Source: Bacillus sp. F19 (GTDB lineage: Bacteria > Bacillota > Bacilli > Bacillales > Bacillaceae). Taken from it: 64,000 nucleotides of DNA. The first letter of the stretch is position 1; each line of letters starts with the position of its first letter. The stretch lies in NCBI GenBank assembly GCA_023823795.1, contig CP085710.1, positions 2,816,001 through 2,880,000 on the forward strand, in the 5' to 3' direction. Positions 53,350-62,549 of the stretch are shown in pieces. The translations under genes were made by a program, and so were the position numbers. The notes under the pieces are model-generated. The model searched no databases and was not told the origin of the DNA. It was given only the letters and a program-made list of their open reading frames with translations.

Positions 53350-53547
53350 TCACCTGTCACTTGAATGCAGAACAAAAAAACCGACTGGTTCCATACCGCT
53401 TAAAATGACGACAGGATGTTTTTCATGTGTTATTTCCGCCATCTGATTTGGTAAAGCAGTGAACAGAAGCTGATCCTCCTGCAGGTTGAATCCATTGATA
53501 GAATCGAAATATTCAGAATTATAAAATTGTACCTTTATTGGTTTCAT
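53350..53547 (-). pseudogene. Truncated GNAT acetyltransferase
   Basis: 65 codons starting MKPIKVQFYNSEYFDSINGF and reaching EKHPVVILSGMEPVGFFVLH, the first half of a GNAT domain. The acetyl-CoA loop and the C-terminal half are absent; the frame stops at the edge of the TTCCG dyad region. A ribosome site (GGAAGGTGG) is still present, so it may be translated but not active. Confidence 0.55.
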
Positions 53548-53631
53548 AAGTATCCACCTTCCTGAACAGGATGAATAGTTTCGCCTGCAAGGTAAACATT
53601 CCTAGATAAACTTGTATTCAAGTAATAATCT

Positions 53632-53940
53632 TTATTTAATGATGCTCATCCAATTAACAAATTCTCTAAATTCATTTATATTTTTCATTACTTGATTCGG
53701 CTGTGTGACAAAATCAATCGTTTGATATTCCTGCAGCCATTGCACCCCGATTGTATAAGCATTTGCTCGTACTCCTGCTAGAATGTCTGCCTCACTGTCT
53801 CCGATAAAAAGGGCTTCATTATTTTCCGCCCCAAAAATAAATAATGCCTTCTTTACTCCCTCAGGATGAGGTTGTGGTTTTTCAACATCGTCTCTTGTAA
53901 TGATTACGTCAAACAAATCAACCATGCATGCATAAATAAA
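53632..53940 (-). pseudogene. C-terminal fragment of a HAD-family phosphatase
   Basis: About 100 codons with VDLFDVIITRDDVEKPQPHP (motif III Lys) and ALFIGDSEADILAGVRANAY (motif IV, GDSxxD), the second half of a phosphoglycolate-phosphatase-like HAD enzyme. The N-terminal nucleophile motif (DxDGT) is missing; the open frame runs back into the terminator of the next gene, which marks the deletion junction. Confidence 0.65.
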
Positions 53941-53977
53941 AGAGGGTGCCCCAAAACACCTTGCGGGCACCCTCCTT
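53941..53977 (-). terminator. Terminator of the HEAT-like gene
   Basis: Ten-bp stem GAGGGTGCCC/GGGCACCCTC; the minus strand then runs TTTTATTTA. Confidence 0.75.
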
Positions 53978-53995
53978 TATAACTTATGACTGGTT

Positions 53996-54552
53996 TTAAA
54001 GGCCTGACTTACTCCGTACATTTTTCCAAACCGACATATACTTCTTTTGATACTTACTCTCTTCTTCCATTTCAATCAATTCCAATGCTTTTTCTTTTAT
54101 TTCTTCTTCATTTAATTGCTCATATAAGTTTTTAAGATCTTGGATAATATCAAACCGAATCAACGTGTAATTCTTCTCATTGGAACAGGTTTGAAAACGT
54201 TCTATTAGATGATCCAATACTAACTTCTTTTGCCGGGATCCAGCAAGGCCAATTTTCCAAATGGACTGCAGGCTGTGCCGGGCGGTAACGAATTTAGGAT
54301 CTTTTGTCACTTCCCAGACGGCCGGAAAATCATTAAGCATCCGATTATCGGGATCACTGATTGCCAGACTGGATAGGAATTGGGCTGAACGAGATCTTTG
54401 ATGATTGTCTTTTGAGCTTAAACCTCCCAAACATCATAAGCCCAGGCCACTTTTTCCTGTATTGCTGAGAGAATGCCTTGATAAGCTTCGTATTGAACGT
54501 CCCTGTCTTTTGAATTCAGCTGCTCAAAGTATGTTTTGATTACCTTGTCCAT
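53996..54552 (-). pseudogene. Frameshifted HEAT-repeat-like protein
   Basis: GGAG precedes ATG 54552; the first frame gives MDKVIKTYFEQLNSKDRDVQ to AYDVWEV and stops. The second frame continues directly with SSKDNHQRSRSAQFLSSLAI and runs to 53996 (VWKNVRSKSGL). One frameshift near 54420-54432 breaks what would be a protein of about 185 residues, all-helical and HEAT/Armadillo-like. Otherwise intact, so this may be a recent mutation or a sequence error. Confidence 0.65.
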
Positions 54553-54712
54553 TTTCACCATCTCCTGTAAAAATCATCTATTAAAGCATAGGGACATTTC
54601 ATGATAAACCTGAATGATGTGTGAAATCAATAATCAATGCTGAGACCATCTTGTTATTTCTTCTTTTCTCTCTTAAAAAATCCTTTCATTCACAATAAAA
54701 TAGACGGCCTTT

Positions 54713-55525
54713 TTAGAAGAGCCGCCTTTGTAAACTAATGGTATTCTTCTGTGTGAAATTCACTCGATTGAGCACAAATCCTGTAACAATTTCATTGAAT
54801 ATGTTCCATTTCTTCGTAGGAAGCTGATGATTTTGGTTTGTAAATAGGAAAAACTCTGCGTGTTTGCATTTATTTCGATAAAGTTTTAAATAATAGTTCG
54901 ACCAGTCTCCTGCTTCTCCGTACATAAACAGCATAGGCATCGTGATGTGATGAAGTTTGTCGAGACAGCTGTATTGCAAAGAGTGAATATAATACTGCTT
55001 CCAAACTTCTTTGTCCGCTTTTTTCATATGGCCACTTAGCATTTTTCTCATCTTTTTATCTTTTGTATGACTCCTTGAAATAATTTCTATTAATAAATTC
55101 AAATAATTCTCTGCCATATATATGCCTGAATGATGCAATATTTGTCCTGATGCATCATCAACGCATGGATAGGCACCTGATAAAATGAGCAATTCGATTC
55201 TTTCTGAATGATAAATGGCAAGATGCTGGGCGATCATGCACCCCGCTGAGTATCCGCATATAACGGCTTTTTCCAGATTTAAAGCATCCATAAAACATAA
55301 TATTTCACTTGCATAATACGGAATCGAAATTTCATGCGAAGCTGTCTCACTATCTCCGTGGCCGCTTAAGTCCGGAAAAATAACTCTCATATGCTTTGAT
55401 AAATTGTGCTGATAAAAAAACACTTTTTTTCCCATACCGGGAGGATGAATAAATATAACCGGTATCCCTTGACCGAATTCCTCGTAATGGAAAGAATTGC
55501 AGCTGTCTATCTTGATTGAGGGCAT
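54713..55525 (-). CDS. Alpha/beta hydrolase
   Basis: 270 residues. Oxyanion-hole block IPVIFIHPPGMGKK, nucleophile elbow GYSAG at about 91-95, and the C-terminal His in FTNQNHQLP. Resembles haloperoxidase/BioH-type esterases. Cytosolic, substrate unknown. Divergent from the phosphodiesterase lipoprotein. Confidence 0.82.
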   Translation of the reverse strand: MPSIKIDSCNSFHYEEFGQGIPVIFIHPPGMGKKVFFYQHNLSKHMRVIFPDLSGHGDSETASHEISIPYYASEILCFMDALNLEKAVICGYSAGCMIAQHLAIYHSERIELLILSGAYPCVDDASGQILHHSGIYMAENYLNLLIEIISRSHTKDKKMRKMLSGHMKKADKEVWKQYYIHSLQYSCLDKLHHITMPMLFMYGEAGDWSNYYLKLYRNKCKHAEFFLFTNQNHQLPTKKWNIFNEIVTGFVLNRVNFTQKNTISLQRRLF

Positions 55526-55694
55526 AATTTTTTCACTCCAAATGATTCTTGAGCCGACTAATTGATTTTCTTTTCGCCACCTTACCTTCCCCGAATAAAA
55601 AATTCTTTATTCACTTTTTGATTACGTTTTTTAACATGAATGCGAAGATATTGTAAATAATAAGGAGAACTTGTAAACCGAAGGTGGAGTCTGA

Positions 55695-57257
55695 ATGAAG
55701 AATTGTACGCTAGCTCTAGTAACCCTTTCAATCATCCTGATTACCGGCTGCTCAGCCAATAATGATCAAGTATCTCCAAACATGATTCAAACAAAGGACT
55801 CCTCTTCACCAAAAGTGATTCTTCTTGTTGTGGATTCATTAATGGACAAACCATTAAAAAAAGCGATTCATGAAAATAAAGCCCCTGCTCTCGAATTTTT
55901 CCTGAACAATGGTCAGTACAGTAAAGAGCTGATAAGTGCTTATCCAACTATGTCCGTTACCATTGACAGCACTTTGCTTACAGGAACAAACCCGGATAAG
56001 CATAAAATACCCGGTCTTGTTTGGTATAACGAAGATGAACAGCGGGTGATCAGCTATGGGAATGGATTCTTAGAAACCTTGAAATATGGAGTTAAGGATG
56101 TGGCAGACAACAGCCTCTATCAAATTAATAACGAAGATCTAAGTAAAAATGTGAAAACAATCCATGAAGAACTGGATGATAGAGGAAAACAAACTGCCTC
56201 TATCAACGCTGTAATTTACAGGGGAAATTATCAGCATACCTTGATGGTTCCAAAAATTTTAGCAAAAACGACTTCCCTGCCAGACAAATACAATACAAAC
56301 GGACCGAAGATATTAACTTTAGGAGATTTTCTTAATCAGGATCCGGAAAACAATCATGTGATCAATCGATTAGGTATTAATGATGCTTTTGCTGTTCAAG
56401 AGTTAACCTATCTTCTAAAAAACAAGCTTCTTCCTGAATTTACAATTTTGTACTTGCCCGAAAATGATCATGCAGTCCATAGAAAAGGACCTAAAACAAC
56501 AGATGGGATTGAAAAACTTGATAAACATCTTCAAGAAATATTGAATTCTTATCCAAAGTGGAATGACGCTCTCGCAAACACAGTATGGATTATTATGGGA
56601 GACGGTAATCAATCAGCTGTAGAAAAGAACAAAAAGAAAGCCTTGATCAACTTAAGAGATGCCCTATCGGATTACCAGCATTTAAAGCTTGGTGATCAAG
56701 TTCAAAAAAACACTGAAATTGCGATTACTGCAAATGAACGAATGGCATATATTTACAAACTAAAAAAGGATCCCTCTATAAAAAAAATAGCCAGTAACTT
56801 GCAGACAGATCCTCGAATTGCCTGGATCGCCTGGAAAGAAAACGATATGGTGCAAGTACTTTCAAATGGCCGCAAAGGAACTCTCCAATTTAAACCTGGA
56901 GGCCTTTATCAAGATCGTTATCATCAAAACTGGGAGATAAAAGGGAACATGGACATTTTAGATGTGAAAGCAAATAGCCACAAACAGCTTAGCTATGGGG
57001 ATTACCCTGATGGTTTATCAAGATTGTATGGAGCCATTCATTCACAAGAAGGAGAATTTATAATAGCGGATGCAAAACCCGGCTATGAATTCATAGGAGA
57101 AAGCTCTCCAGAACATACTGGCGGAGGAGCCCACGGTTCTATGCACAGAGTTGATTCTTATGCTCCTATAATCGTTACAGGAACCGACCGTCACATTGAT
57201 CAATTACGGATTGTTGATTTAAAAAACTGGATTATTAATATCTTAGGAGAAGAATAA
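55695..57257 (+). CDS. Lipoprotein phosphodiesterase/nucleotide pyrophosphatase family
   Basis: 520 residues with a type II signal peptide and lipobox LITGCSANN (Cys19), so anchored outside the membrane. Alkaline-phosphatase superfamily: KVILLVVDSLMDKP with the first metal Asp, AYPTMSVTIDSTLLTGTNPD with the nucleophile Thr, and the late HTGGGAHGS metal block. Hydrolyses phosphodiesters or sugar-phosphates outside the cell; substrate unknown. AAGGTGGAG sets the start. Confidence 0.83.
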   Translation: MKNCTLALVTLSIILITGCSANNDQVSPNMIQTKDSSSPKVILLVVDSLMDKPLKKAIHENKAPALEFFLNNGQYSKELISAYPTMSVTIDSTLLTGTNPDKHKIPGLVWYNEDEQRVISYGNGFLETLKYGVKDVADNSLYQINNEDLSKNVKTIHEELDDRGKQTASINAVIYRGNYQHTLMVPKILAKTTSLPDKYNTNGPKILTLGDFLNQDPENNHVINRLGINDAFAVQELTYLLKNKLLPEFTILYLPENDHAVHRKGPKTTDGIEKLDKHLQEILNSYPKWNDALANTVWIIMGDGNQSAVEKNKKKALINLRDALSDYQHLKLGDQVQKNTEIAITANERMAYIYKLKKDPSIKKIASNLQTDPRIAWIAWKENDMVQVLSNGRKGTLQFKPGGLYQDRYHQNWEIKGNMDILDVKANSHKQLSYGDYPDGLSRLYGAIHSQEGEFIIADAKPGYEFIGESSPEHTGGGAHGSMHRVDSYAPIIVTGTDRHIDQLRIVDLKNWIINILGEE

Positions 57258-57315
57258 TTACATGAGATGTTTATGTATGAACAAAATAAAGACAGGATTA
57301 CTGCCTCATACAGTC

Positions 57316-58017
57316 CTAATATTTCTGTAATTCATTCACCGTAACAAATTGATACCCGTCTTCAGTTAATGATTTGATGATTTCTTCAAGAGCTTTTAGT
57401 TCTTTTCCTGTCTCATCGTACATTGGATGAAGCAAAATGATGGACCCTGGTTCAGTCTTTTCGTTTACATAACTTACTTTGTCAGATATGGAACTGCAGT
57501 AAGTGTCAGGTTCAATGTTCCATGTGATTGTATCCATTTGACGTTTGTTTAAATAATAGGGCAGCAAGGCTAATTTTTTCCCGTTAGGAGGCCGAAAATC
57601 AATTTCTCCTTCATAGCCTGTGAGGCGTATTAAGTTGTTTGTTTTTTCGATTTCCTCCTTGATGAAGGATGGTGACTTGAAAATCATTCTGCTGTGAGAA
57701 TATGTATGATTTCCAATCTGATGTCCCGCTTCCTCTATCATTTGTCCTTCTTTCGGATGATTTTCCAGCTCATTCCCGATTAAAAAGAAGGTAGCCCTCG
57801 CATGATATTTATCCAGTATAGCCAATATTTCATCCGTATTTCCAGCCGGCCCATCATCAAACGTCAAAGCGACTGCTTTTTGTGCCGTTTCAACATTGCT
57901 GGTTAACCCGCCAAATAATTGAAAGGTTCTTGAATTCATTAAATGATACATAGAGAATAATAGAATAATGAATGAAACTAAGCCTATAAATGGTGTGACG
58001 TATCTTTTTTTCAGCAT
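57316..58017 (-). CDS. Polysaccharide deacetylase (NodB domain)
   Basis: 233 residues with one N-terminal membrane helix. NodB motifs: TFDDGP (MT1, about 52-57), HTYSHS (MT2), FRPPNGKK (MT3) and LHPM near the C-terminus. Removes N-acetyl groups from cell-wall sugar polymers (PdaA/YheN class). Outside-facing, anchored by the helix. Convergent with the phosphodiesterase. Confidence 0.87.
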   Translation of the reverse strand: MLKKRYVTPFIGLVSFIILLFSMYHLMNSRTFQLFGGLTSNVETAQKAVALTFDDGPAGNTDEILAILDKYHARATFFLIGNELENHPKEGQMIEEAGHQIGNHTYSHSRMIFKSPSFIKEEIEKTNNLIRLTGYEGEIDFRPPNGKKLALLPYYLNKRQMDTITWNIEPDTYCSSISDKVSYVNEKTEPGSIILLHPMYDETGKELKALEEIIKSLTEDGYQFVTVNELQKY

Positions 58018-58170
58018 AAACCACTACCTCTTACTTCTTTTCTTTATTTTGTATTATTTTCCAACTAATGAATACCCAATATAATCAAGAGCGTCACTCT
58101 ATTTCTCCTAAAAAATACATGATACCTAATTATATCATTTGTGAAGAAGTAAGTATTTCCACGTTTGAAA

Positions 58171-58590
58171 TTAGAAAAATTCCATATGTTTTTTCTCCTG
58201 TCGATAATAAGCTAATCTGTCTTCCAATGTACCCGTATGAAACTCAAACTTATGACCATCCGGGTCTGTAAAATATATCGATTTTTTATCTTTCTCATCT
58301 CTTGAACGTCCAGAAAGAATGTTTACATTTAACTTTTCCAACCGATCACACATTTTATCAAAATCCGCTTCATCTATTGAAAAAGCTATATGTGTATATG
58401 ATTGATTCTGTTCACTGCGGGAAATATTTTTTTCCACATTGAGAGCGAGCCACATGCCATTTAAATCAAAATAGGCAGTGCTTCTTCCTTTTACCAATAA
58501 CTTTGCATCAAATACATGCTGGTAAAATTCGATTGAATGCTCCAAATTAGCAACGGAAAATAAAAAATGATTCAAACCTTTAATAGTCAT
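58171..58590 (-). CDS. fosB: FosB-type metallothiol transferase
   Basis: 139 residues, the normal FosB length. Glyoxalase-fold metal ligands: His in GLNHFLF, His in YTHIAFS and Glu in HKFEFHTGTLEDRL. IYFTDPDGHK is also as in FosB. Opens the epoxide of fosfomycin with bacillithiol. The Cys at position 9 seen in some FosB proteins is absent (FLF replaces IC). Monocistronic and probably intrinsic. Confidence 0.9.
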   Translation of the reverse strand: MTIKGLNHFLFSVANLEHSIEFYQHVFDAKLLVKGRSTAYFDLNGMWLALNVEKNISRSEQNQSYTHIAFSIDEADFDKMCDRLEKLNVNILSGRSRDEKDKKSIYFTDPDGHKFEFHTGTLEDRLAYYRQEKKHMEFF

Positions 58591-58840
58591 GCCTTCACCT
58601 CATTAAATGTTTATTATACATCCGATGTGTCATTTAGCGTTTCTATTTGATAAAATCACTATCGTTATGAAAATTTTCTCATCCTGTTTCACTAGTGTGT
58701 AAAAGGATTCTGCTATCTCTTCTTCCTGCACGAACCAGGCTTAAAACGATTTATTCTTCATTAAATTCAGAAGTCCTTTCCCCAGCACTTTTTTATTAGC
58801 GGACAAGTATAATCCTTTTATAAAAAAGATAAAAACAAAG
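58591..58840. other. Intergenic stretch
   Basis: About 250 bp upstream of fosB and downstream of the amino-acid permease. A minus-frame ending KVLGKGLLNLMKNKSF near 58745-58835 looks like the tail of a lost gene but cannot be supported. Confidence 0.4.
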
Positions 58841-58873
58841 AAGCCGGATTTTCTCATAAATGAAAATCCGGCT
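58838..58873 (-). terminator. Terminator of the amino-acid ABC operon
   Basis: Twelve-bp perfect stem AGCCGGATTTTC/GAAAATCCGGCT, 8-nt loop; minus strand continues TTCTTTGTTTTT. Confidence 0.85.
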
Positions 58874-58892
58874 CCAATGCTGTGACCTGAAT

Positions 58893-59570
58893 TTATACTA
58901 GGTATTCATATCTTTTCTCGAGGTAATTTTGGACAATTGTCAAAAGAGAACAAATTCCCCAATAAATGAGGGCAACGAGAATATACATTGTCATGTAATC
59001 AAGCTCCCTGCCCCCGACAATTTTAGCCTGCTGAAAAAGCTCCGGCACAGTTATCATCGCGGCCAGTGAGGATGCTTTCGTCAAATCAAGCAGCACGTTA
59101 GAAAGAGGGGGCAGCGCAATTCTGAAAGCCTGCGGCAAAATAATCCCTCTCATCGTCTGCCAGTAGGAAAGACCAAGCGACTTGGAAGCCTCCCACTGTC
59201 CTCGGTCAACAGAGGCTAAAGCTGAACGGTTAATTTCCGCCATATAGGCAGCACTGTTTAAACTGAATCCGATTAAAGCAGCCGTTATGGCTGTGAACTC
59301 GATTCCGATAATCGGAAAACCAAAATATAAAATAAACAGAATAACAAGAATCGGAACCCCTCGCATAAACGAAATATAGATTCTAGCCGGCCATGTGAAA
59401 AACGAGTACTTAGAAGTGCGCCCTAGTGCGAGAAAAAAACCGAGCACCAAACCGATTGCCATGCTGACTAAGGAAATGAGCAGGGTATTCCAGATCCCTT
59501 GTATCACATATGAAAAAGAGTCCACAGCAAGTTCATAATTAAAGACGTATTCCCACTGAATATCTCCCAT
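58893..59570 (-). CDS. Polar amino acid ABC transporter permease
   Basis: 225 residues from ATG 59570 behind AAGGTGA. HisM-type permease with five helices and the ATPase-contact EAA loop (WEASKSLGLSYWQTMRGIIL, about 130-149). Resembles YxeN/TcyB permeases for cystine or sulfur amino acids. Follows the binding-protein gene by 25 bp. No ATPase gene follows; the operon ends in a terminator. Confidence 0.88.
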   Translation of the reverse strand: MGDIQWEYVFNYELAVDSFSYVIQGIWNTLLISLVSMAIGLVLGFFLALGRTSKYSFFTWPARIYISFMRGVPILVILFILYFGFPIIGIEFTAITAALIGFSLNSAAYMAEINRSALASVDRGQWEASKSLGLSYWQTMRGIILPQAFRIALPPLSNVLLDLTKASSLAAMITVPELFQQAKIVGGRELDYMTMYILVALIYWGICSLLTIVQNYLEKRYEYLV

Positions 59571-59595
59571 CGCACTCACCTTCTTCTGTTACCAG

Positions 59596-60444
59596 TTACT
59601 CAAAATCAACATCCGGTTTTTTTGAAACATCAGCACCATCAAAGTATTTCTTCGAGATCTCGGAAATGGTTCCATCTTCATGCATTTCTTTTAATGCTGC
59701 ATCAATGTTCTTTTTCAATTCAGCGCTGCCCTTTTTCATAATGATGCCCTGGCTGTTAGGGTTGAACTTGATGTCAGGATGAATGGCAATATTTAAGTCA
59801 GGAAACGCTGCAACCGCAAGGCGCTGCAGGTAATAATCATTTAAAATAACGTCGGTTCGTCCAGTTGATACATCTCTTAAGTATTGATCATTTGTTGCAT
59901 TGTCATAAATAACTTCCTCCGCACCGTATTCTCGGGCAACAGCCATGTATGTAGTAGTTGCTTCTCCCGCTGCTTTTTTCCCTTCTAAATCCTCCAATGA
60001 TTTTATTCCAGATAGATCATCTTTCCGGACCATCGCTGTACCGTATGAGAATTTATATGGATTGGCGAATTCGAATTTTTCTTTTCGTTCATTATTAATC
60101 ATAATATCGTTTGCAGCGATATCCACTTTTCCGCTTTGGATGGATGTCAGCATTCCGTCAAATGCCATCTCAGAAAATTCTGCTTCCAGATCCATGCGCT
60201 TTGCCATTTCACGAACTACCTCTACTTCATATCCAGTCAGCTCATTTGTTTCAGAATCGTGGTAAGACGTTGGATAAAGCGTGCCAGAAGTAGCAACTGT
60301 CAGCTTGCCTTCTTCTTTTATTGTATCCCATGCCGTTTTTTCTTCTTTTTTCTCTGTAGAACTGCTGCATCCGGCAATCACTAATGCAAATGCCATCATA
60401 ATCATCATGGCATTCAGCTTGTTTGAAGTAAATAATCTTGTCAT
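59596..60444 (-). CDS. Amino acid ABC transporter binding lipoprotein
   Basis: 282 residues with lipobox ALVIAGCSSS (Cys25). Family 3 solute-binding protein (SBP_bac_3): GKLTVATSGTLYPTSYHDSE, GYEVEVVREMAKRMDLEAEF and TGRTDVILNDYYLQRLAV are typical. Likely amino-acid ligand, possibly sulfur-containing by likeness to YxeM. GGTGG precedes the start. First gene of a two-gene operon. Confidence 0.88.
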   Translation of the reverse strand: MTRLFTSNKLNAMMIMMAFALVIAGCSSSTEKKEEKTAWDTIKEEGKLTVATSGTLYPTSYHDSETNELTGYEVEVVREMAKRMDLEAEFSEMAFDGMLTSIQSGKVDIAANDIMINNERKEKFEFANPYKFSYGTAMVRKDDLSGIKSLEDLEGKKAAGEATTTYMAVAREYGAEEVIYDNATNDQYLRDVSTGRTDVILNDYYLQRLAVAAFPDLNIAIHPDIKFNPNSQGIIMKKGSAELKKNIDAALKEMHEDGTISEISKKYFDGADVSKKPDVDFE

Positions 60445-60516
60445 TACGAATCCACCTTTTTTCTATAATCCTATAAAAGATAGCATTACAGCAGGGATTT
60501 CGCAATTTTTTTGTTC

Positions 60517-60545
60517 AAAAAAAGCTTACAGAAGCTGTAAGCTTA
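60517..60545 (-). terminator. Terminator of the DUF2164 gene
   Basis: Ten-bp perfect stem AAGCTTACAG/CTGTAAGCTT with a 3-nt loop and a T run on the minus strand. Confidence 0.85.
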
Positions 60546-60553
60546 AGACCACT

Positions 60554-60805
60554 TTATCTTTTTATAGATCTTTCAAGTGCATAAAGATCTTCTTCCATCG
60601 TCTGCATTCTTTGTTCAACTAAATTTTTGGCGTCTTTAATCGCCTGATTATAAAAGTGAGGTCCGATGGATTCTTTAATGAACTCCAATAGATTTTCTGC
60701 CGCAAGCTCGCCAATTTCATCCCCATTTTCCTGGTAGTAATAGCGCTGAATATCTTCAATCATCATCATTTTTTCTTCTTTGGAAAATTTAATAAACATT
60801 TTCAT
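60554..60805 (-). CDS. DUF2164 family protein
   Basis: 83 residues, helical, IQRYYYQENGDEIGELAAEN then FIKESIGPHFYNQAIKDAKN, characteristic of DUF2164. Function unknown. Its ribosome site (AAAGG next to GGCTG) directly follows one arm of a 16-bp inverted repeat. Confidence 0.82.
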   Translation of the reverse strand: MKMFIKFSKEEKMMMIEDIQRYYYQENGDEIGELAAENLLEFIKESIGPHFYNQAIKDAKNLVEQRMQTMEEDLYALERSIKR

Positions 60806-60810
60806 CAGCC

Positions 60811-60856
60811 TTTCTTTCTTGTTATCTTCCCTTTTTTGATGATAACAAGAAAGAAA
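60811..60856. promoter_or_regulatory. 16-bp inverted repeat before the DUF2164 gene
   Basis: TTTCTTTCTTGTTATC (60811-60826) and its perfect complement (60841-60856) with a 14-nt loop. In the minus-strand mRNA the downstream arm ends five bases before the start codon, so the hairpin could mask the ribosome site. Confidence 0.6.
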
Positions 60857-60912
60857 AAAGAAAGGCAGACTGGTATTTAAAAAAATTCTGTGTACAAAGT
60901 GAGAAGGATCGT

Positions 60913-61266
60913 CTAATTATCTTCCCTAACAATTTCCTCTATAATAGATTCTCCCTCTGTCTTGTCCCGGTCAAACCACTGCCATTTTTCATGAAGTCTG
61001 ATTCTGCCGTCAGATAATATCTCTGGCTTGGAAAAGCAGTGCCCTCCCCTGATTTCATTGTTTAAATTGATATGATTATACTTAAATTCTAATGTGCCAT
61101 CTTCTTTGACAAGCCCAATTAATGTCCCTTTGACAATCTCTCCGCCTTCATAAGCTGCTGAAAGTATTCGGCCATCTTGCTTATACGTGAAAACAGTTTT
61201 AGAGGAGACCTCTCCATTTGCTGTATTTTCTACAGACAAAAAGCGGCGATTATGGTAATTGATCAA
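60913..61266 (-). CDS. Conserved hypothetical protein
   Basis: 117 residues, beta-rich. [20 protein letters not shown], then [10 protein letters not shown], and a late [20 protein letters not shown] mark a small family often labelled (without proof) 'N-acetylglutamate synthase'. Repeating antiparallel strands suggest a MORN-like or barrel fold. No catalytic motif is visible. Monocistronic. Confidence 0.6.
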   Translation of the reverse strand: MINYHNRRFLSVENTANGEVSSKTVFTYKQDGRILSAAYEGGEIVKGTLIGLVKEDGTLEFKYNHINLNNEIRGGHCFSKPEILSDGRIRLHEKWQWFDRDKTEGESIIEEIVREDN

Positions 61267-61415
61267 TTGGATTCTCCTTTATTAAAATTTAAGCCATCTT
61301 ATCATATTTAATAAATGTATCCAATTATTTATTTCAATTTTATAAAAATTACGTATAATAAACAGTACCACATGTACAATATATTGCACACATGCTGTCT
61401 AAGGGAGGATTATTT

Positions 61416-62369
61416 ATGAGAGAAATCTTGATCGGTATTATTGCTTCCATGTTTTTTGCAGTCACTTTTATCTTAAACCGGTCAATGGAACTTTCAGGGG
61501 GAAGCTGGTTATGGAGCTCCTCTCTCAGATTCTTTTTTATGGTTCCATTTTTACTGATGATCGTGATTTTCCGCAAAAACATGAAACAGCTTCTTGCAGA
61601 AATGAAAGCAAGTCCGTTTCAATGGCTTATTTGGAGCTTTTCAGGATTTGTCTTGTTTTACGGACCTATTACATACGCTGCTGCATATGGTCCGGGCTGG
61701 CTTGTTGCTGGCACCTGGCAGCTGACGATCGTAGCCGGAATCCTATTGGCACCCTTTTTCTATGAGAATAGTCATTCTATTAAAACGCGAAAGAGGATTC
61801 CGTTTCAGGCTCTCTGCTTTTCGATGATTATTTTAGCAGGTGTCGTCTTGATTCAAGTAAGAAATGGGACGGATATCAATTTTAATCAGCTGCTTGCAGG
61901 GATCCTCCCAGTCGTCATCGCGGCTTTTGCTTACCCTTTAGGGAACCGTAAAATGATGGAAGTCTGCGGAGGCAGACTCGATACATTTCAGCGGGTGCTA
62001 GGTATGACCCTTGCAAGCCTCCCTTTTTGGTTTATTCTTGCAGTTTATGGGTTAATTAAAGTTGGTCCCCCATCTGCTGAACAAACCACCCAGTCGTTTA
62101 TCGTTGCCGTTTCCTCGGGTGTCATTGCTACAACATTATTTTTTATTGCGACAGATCGCGTAAGAAATGATGAGGAAAAATTAGCTTCAGTTGAAGCCAC
62201 ACAATCCACTCAAGTCCTGTTTGTTCTTTTTGGTGAAGTGCTTCTGCTCCAAGCACCGCTGCCGGACGGATTGACGCTGATTGGTATTTTCCTTATCATG
62301 CTTGGAATGCTTCTGCACAGCTTTTTTTCCGCTCCCCAACGGATAAAAATAAAAGGGCAGCACGCATAA
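61416..62369 (+). CDS. Multidrug-resistance efflux family protein (EmrE/DMT type)
   Basis: 317 residues from ATG 61416 behind AGGGAGG. About ten helices, drug/metabolite transporter superfamily; GPGWLVAGTWQLTIVAGILL and VEATQSTQVLFVLFGEVLLL fit the family labelled 'multidrug resistance efflux transporter'. Substrate unknown. Monocistronic. Confidence 0.82.
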   Translation: MREILIGIIASMFFAVTFILNRSMELSGGSWLWSSSLRFFFMVPFLLMIVIFRKNMKQLLAEMKASPFQWLIWSFSGFVLFYGPITYAAAYGPGWLVAGTWQLTIVAGILLAPFFYENSHSIKTRKRIPFQALCFSMIILAGVVLIQVRNGTDINFNQLLAGILPVVIAAFAYPLGNRKMMEVCGGRLDTFQRVLGMTLASLPFWFILAVYGLIKVGPPSAEQTTQSFIVAVSSGVIATTLFFIATDRVRNDEEKLASVEATQSTQVLFVLFGEVLLLQAPLPDGLTLIGIFLIMLGMLLHSFFSAPQRIKIKGQHA

Positions 62370-62549
62370 AACAAAAATGTTCCGTTTTGAGGTACTTTTC
62401 TCAATTTGAAATCCTAATTGACGCTCAGACTGACTTAAGCTATAGCAATAAACACAAAAAACTCGCCGTAAAATTGGCGAGTTTTTTCTTAATCCAAGTT
62501 TCACAGGTCAGTAGACTTGGGACCTTACTCAACTAAAGCGCACCTTTAA
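62370..62549. other. Intergenic stretch
   Basis: Contains the terminator at 62461-62488; otherwise no feature. Confidence 0.45.
62461..62488 (+). terminator. Terminator of the efflux gene
   Basis: Seven-bp stem ACTCGCC/GGCGAGT, 8-nt loop, then TTTTTTC. Confidence 0.85.

Noticed and set aside
58068-58271. 67-codon plus-strand ORF
   Set aside because: Its end is antisense to fosB and it lacks a ribosome site.
58745-58835. Minus-frame tail ending KVLGKGLLNLMKNKSF as a gene remnant
   Set aside because: Too short, no start, no recognisable family.
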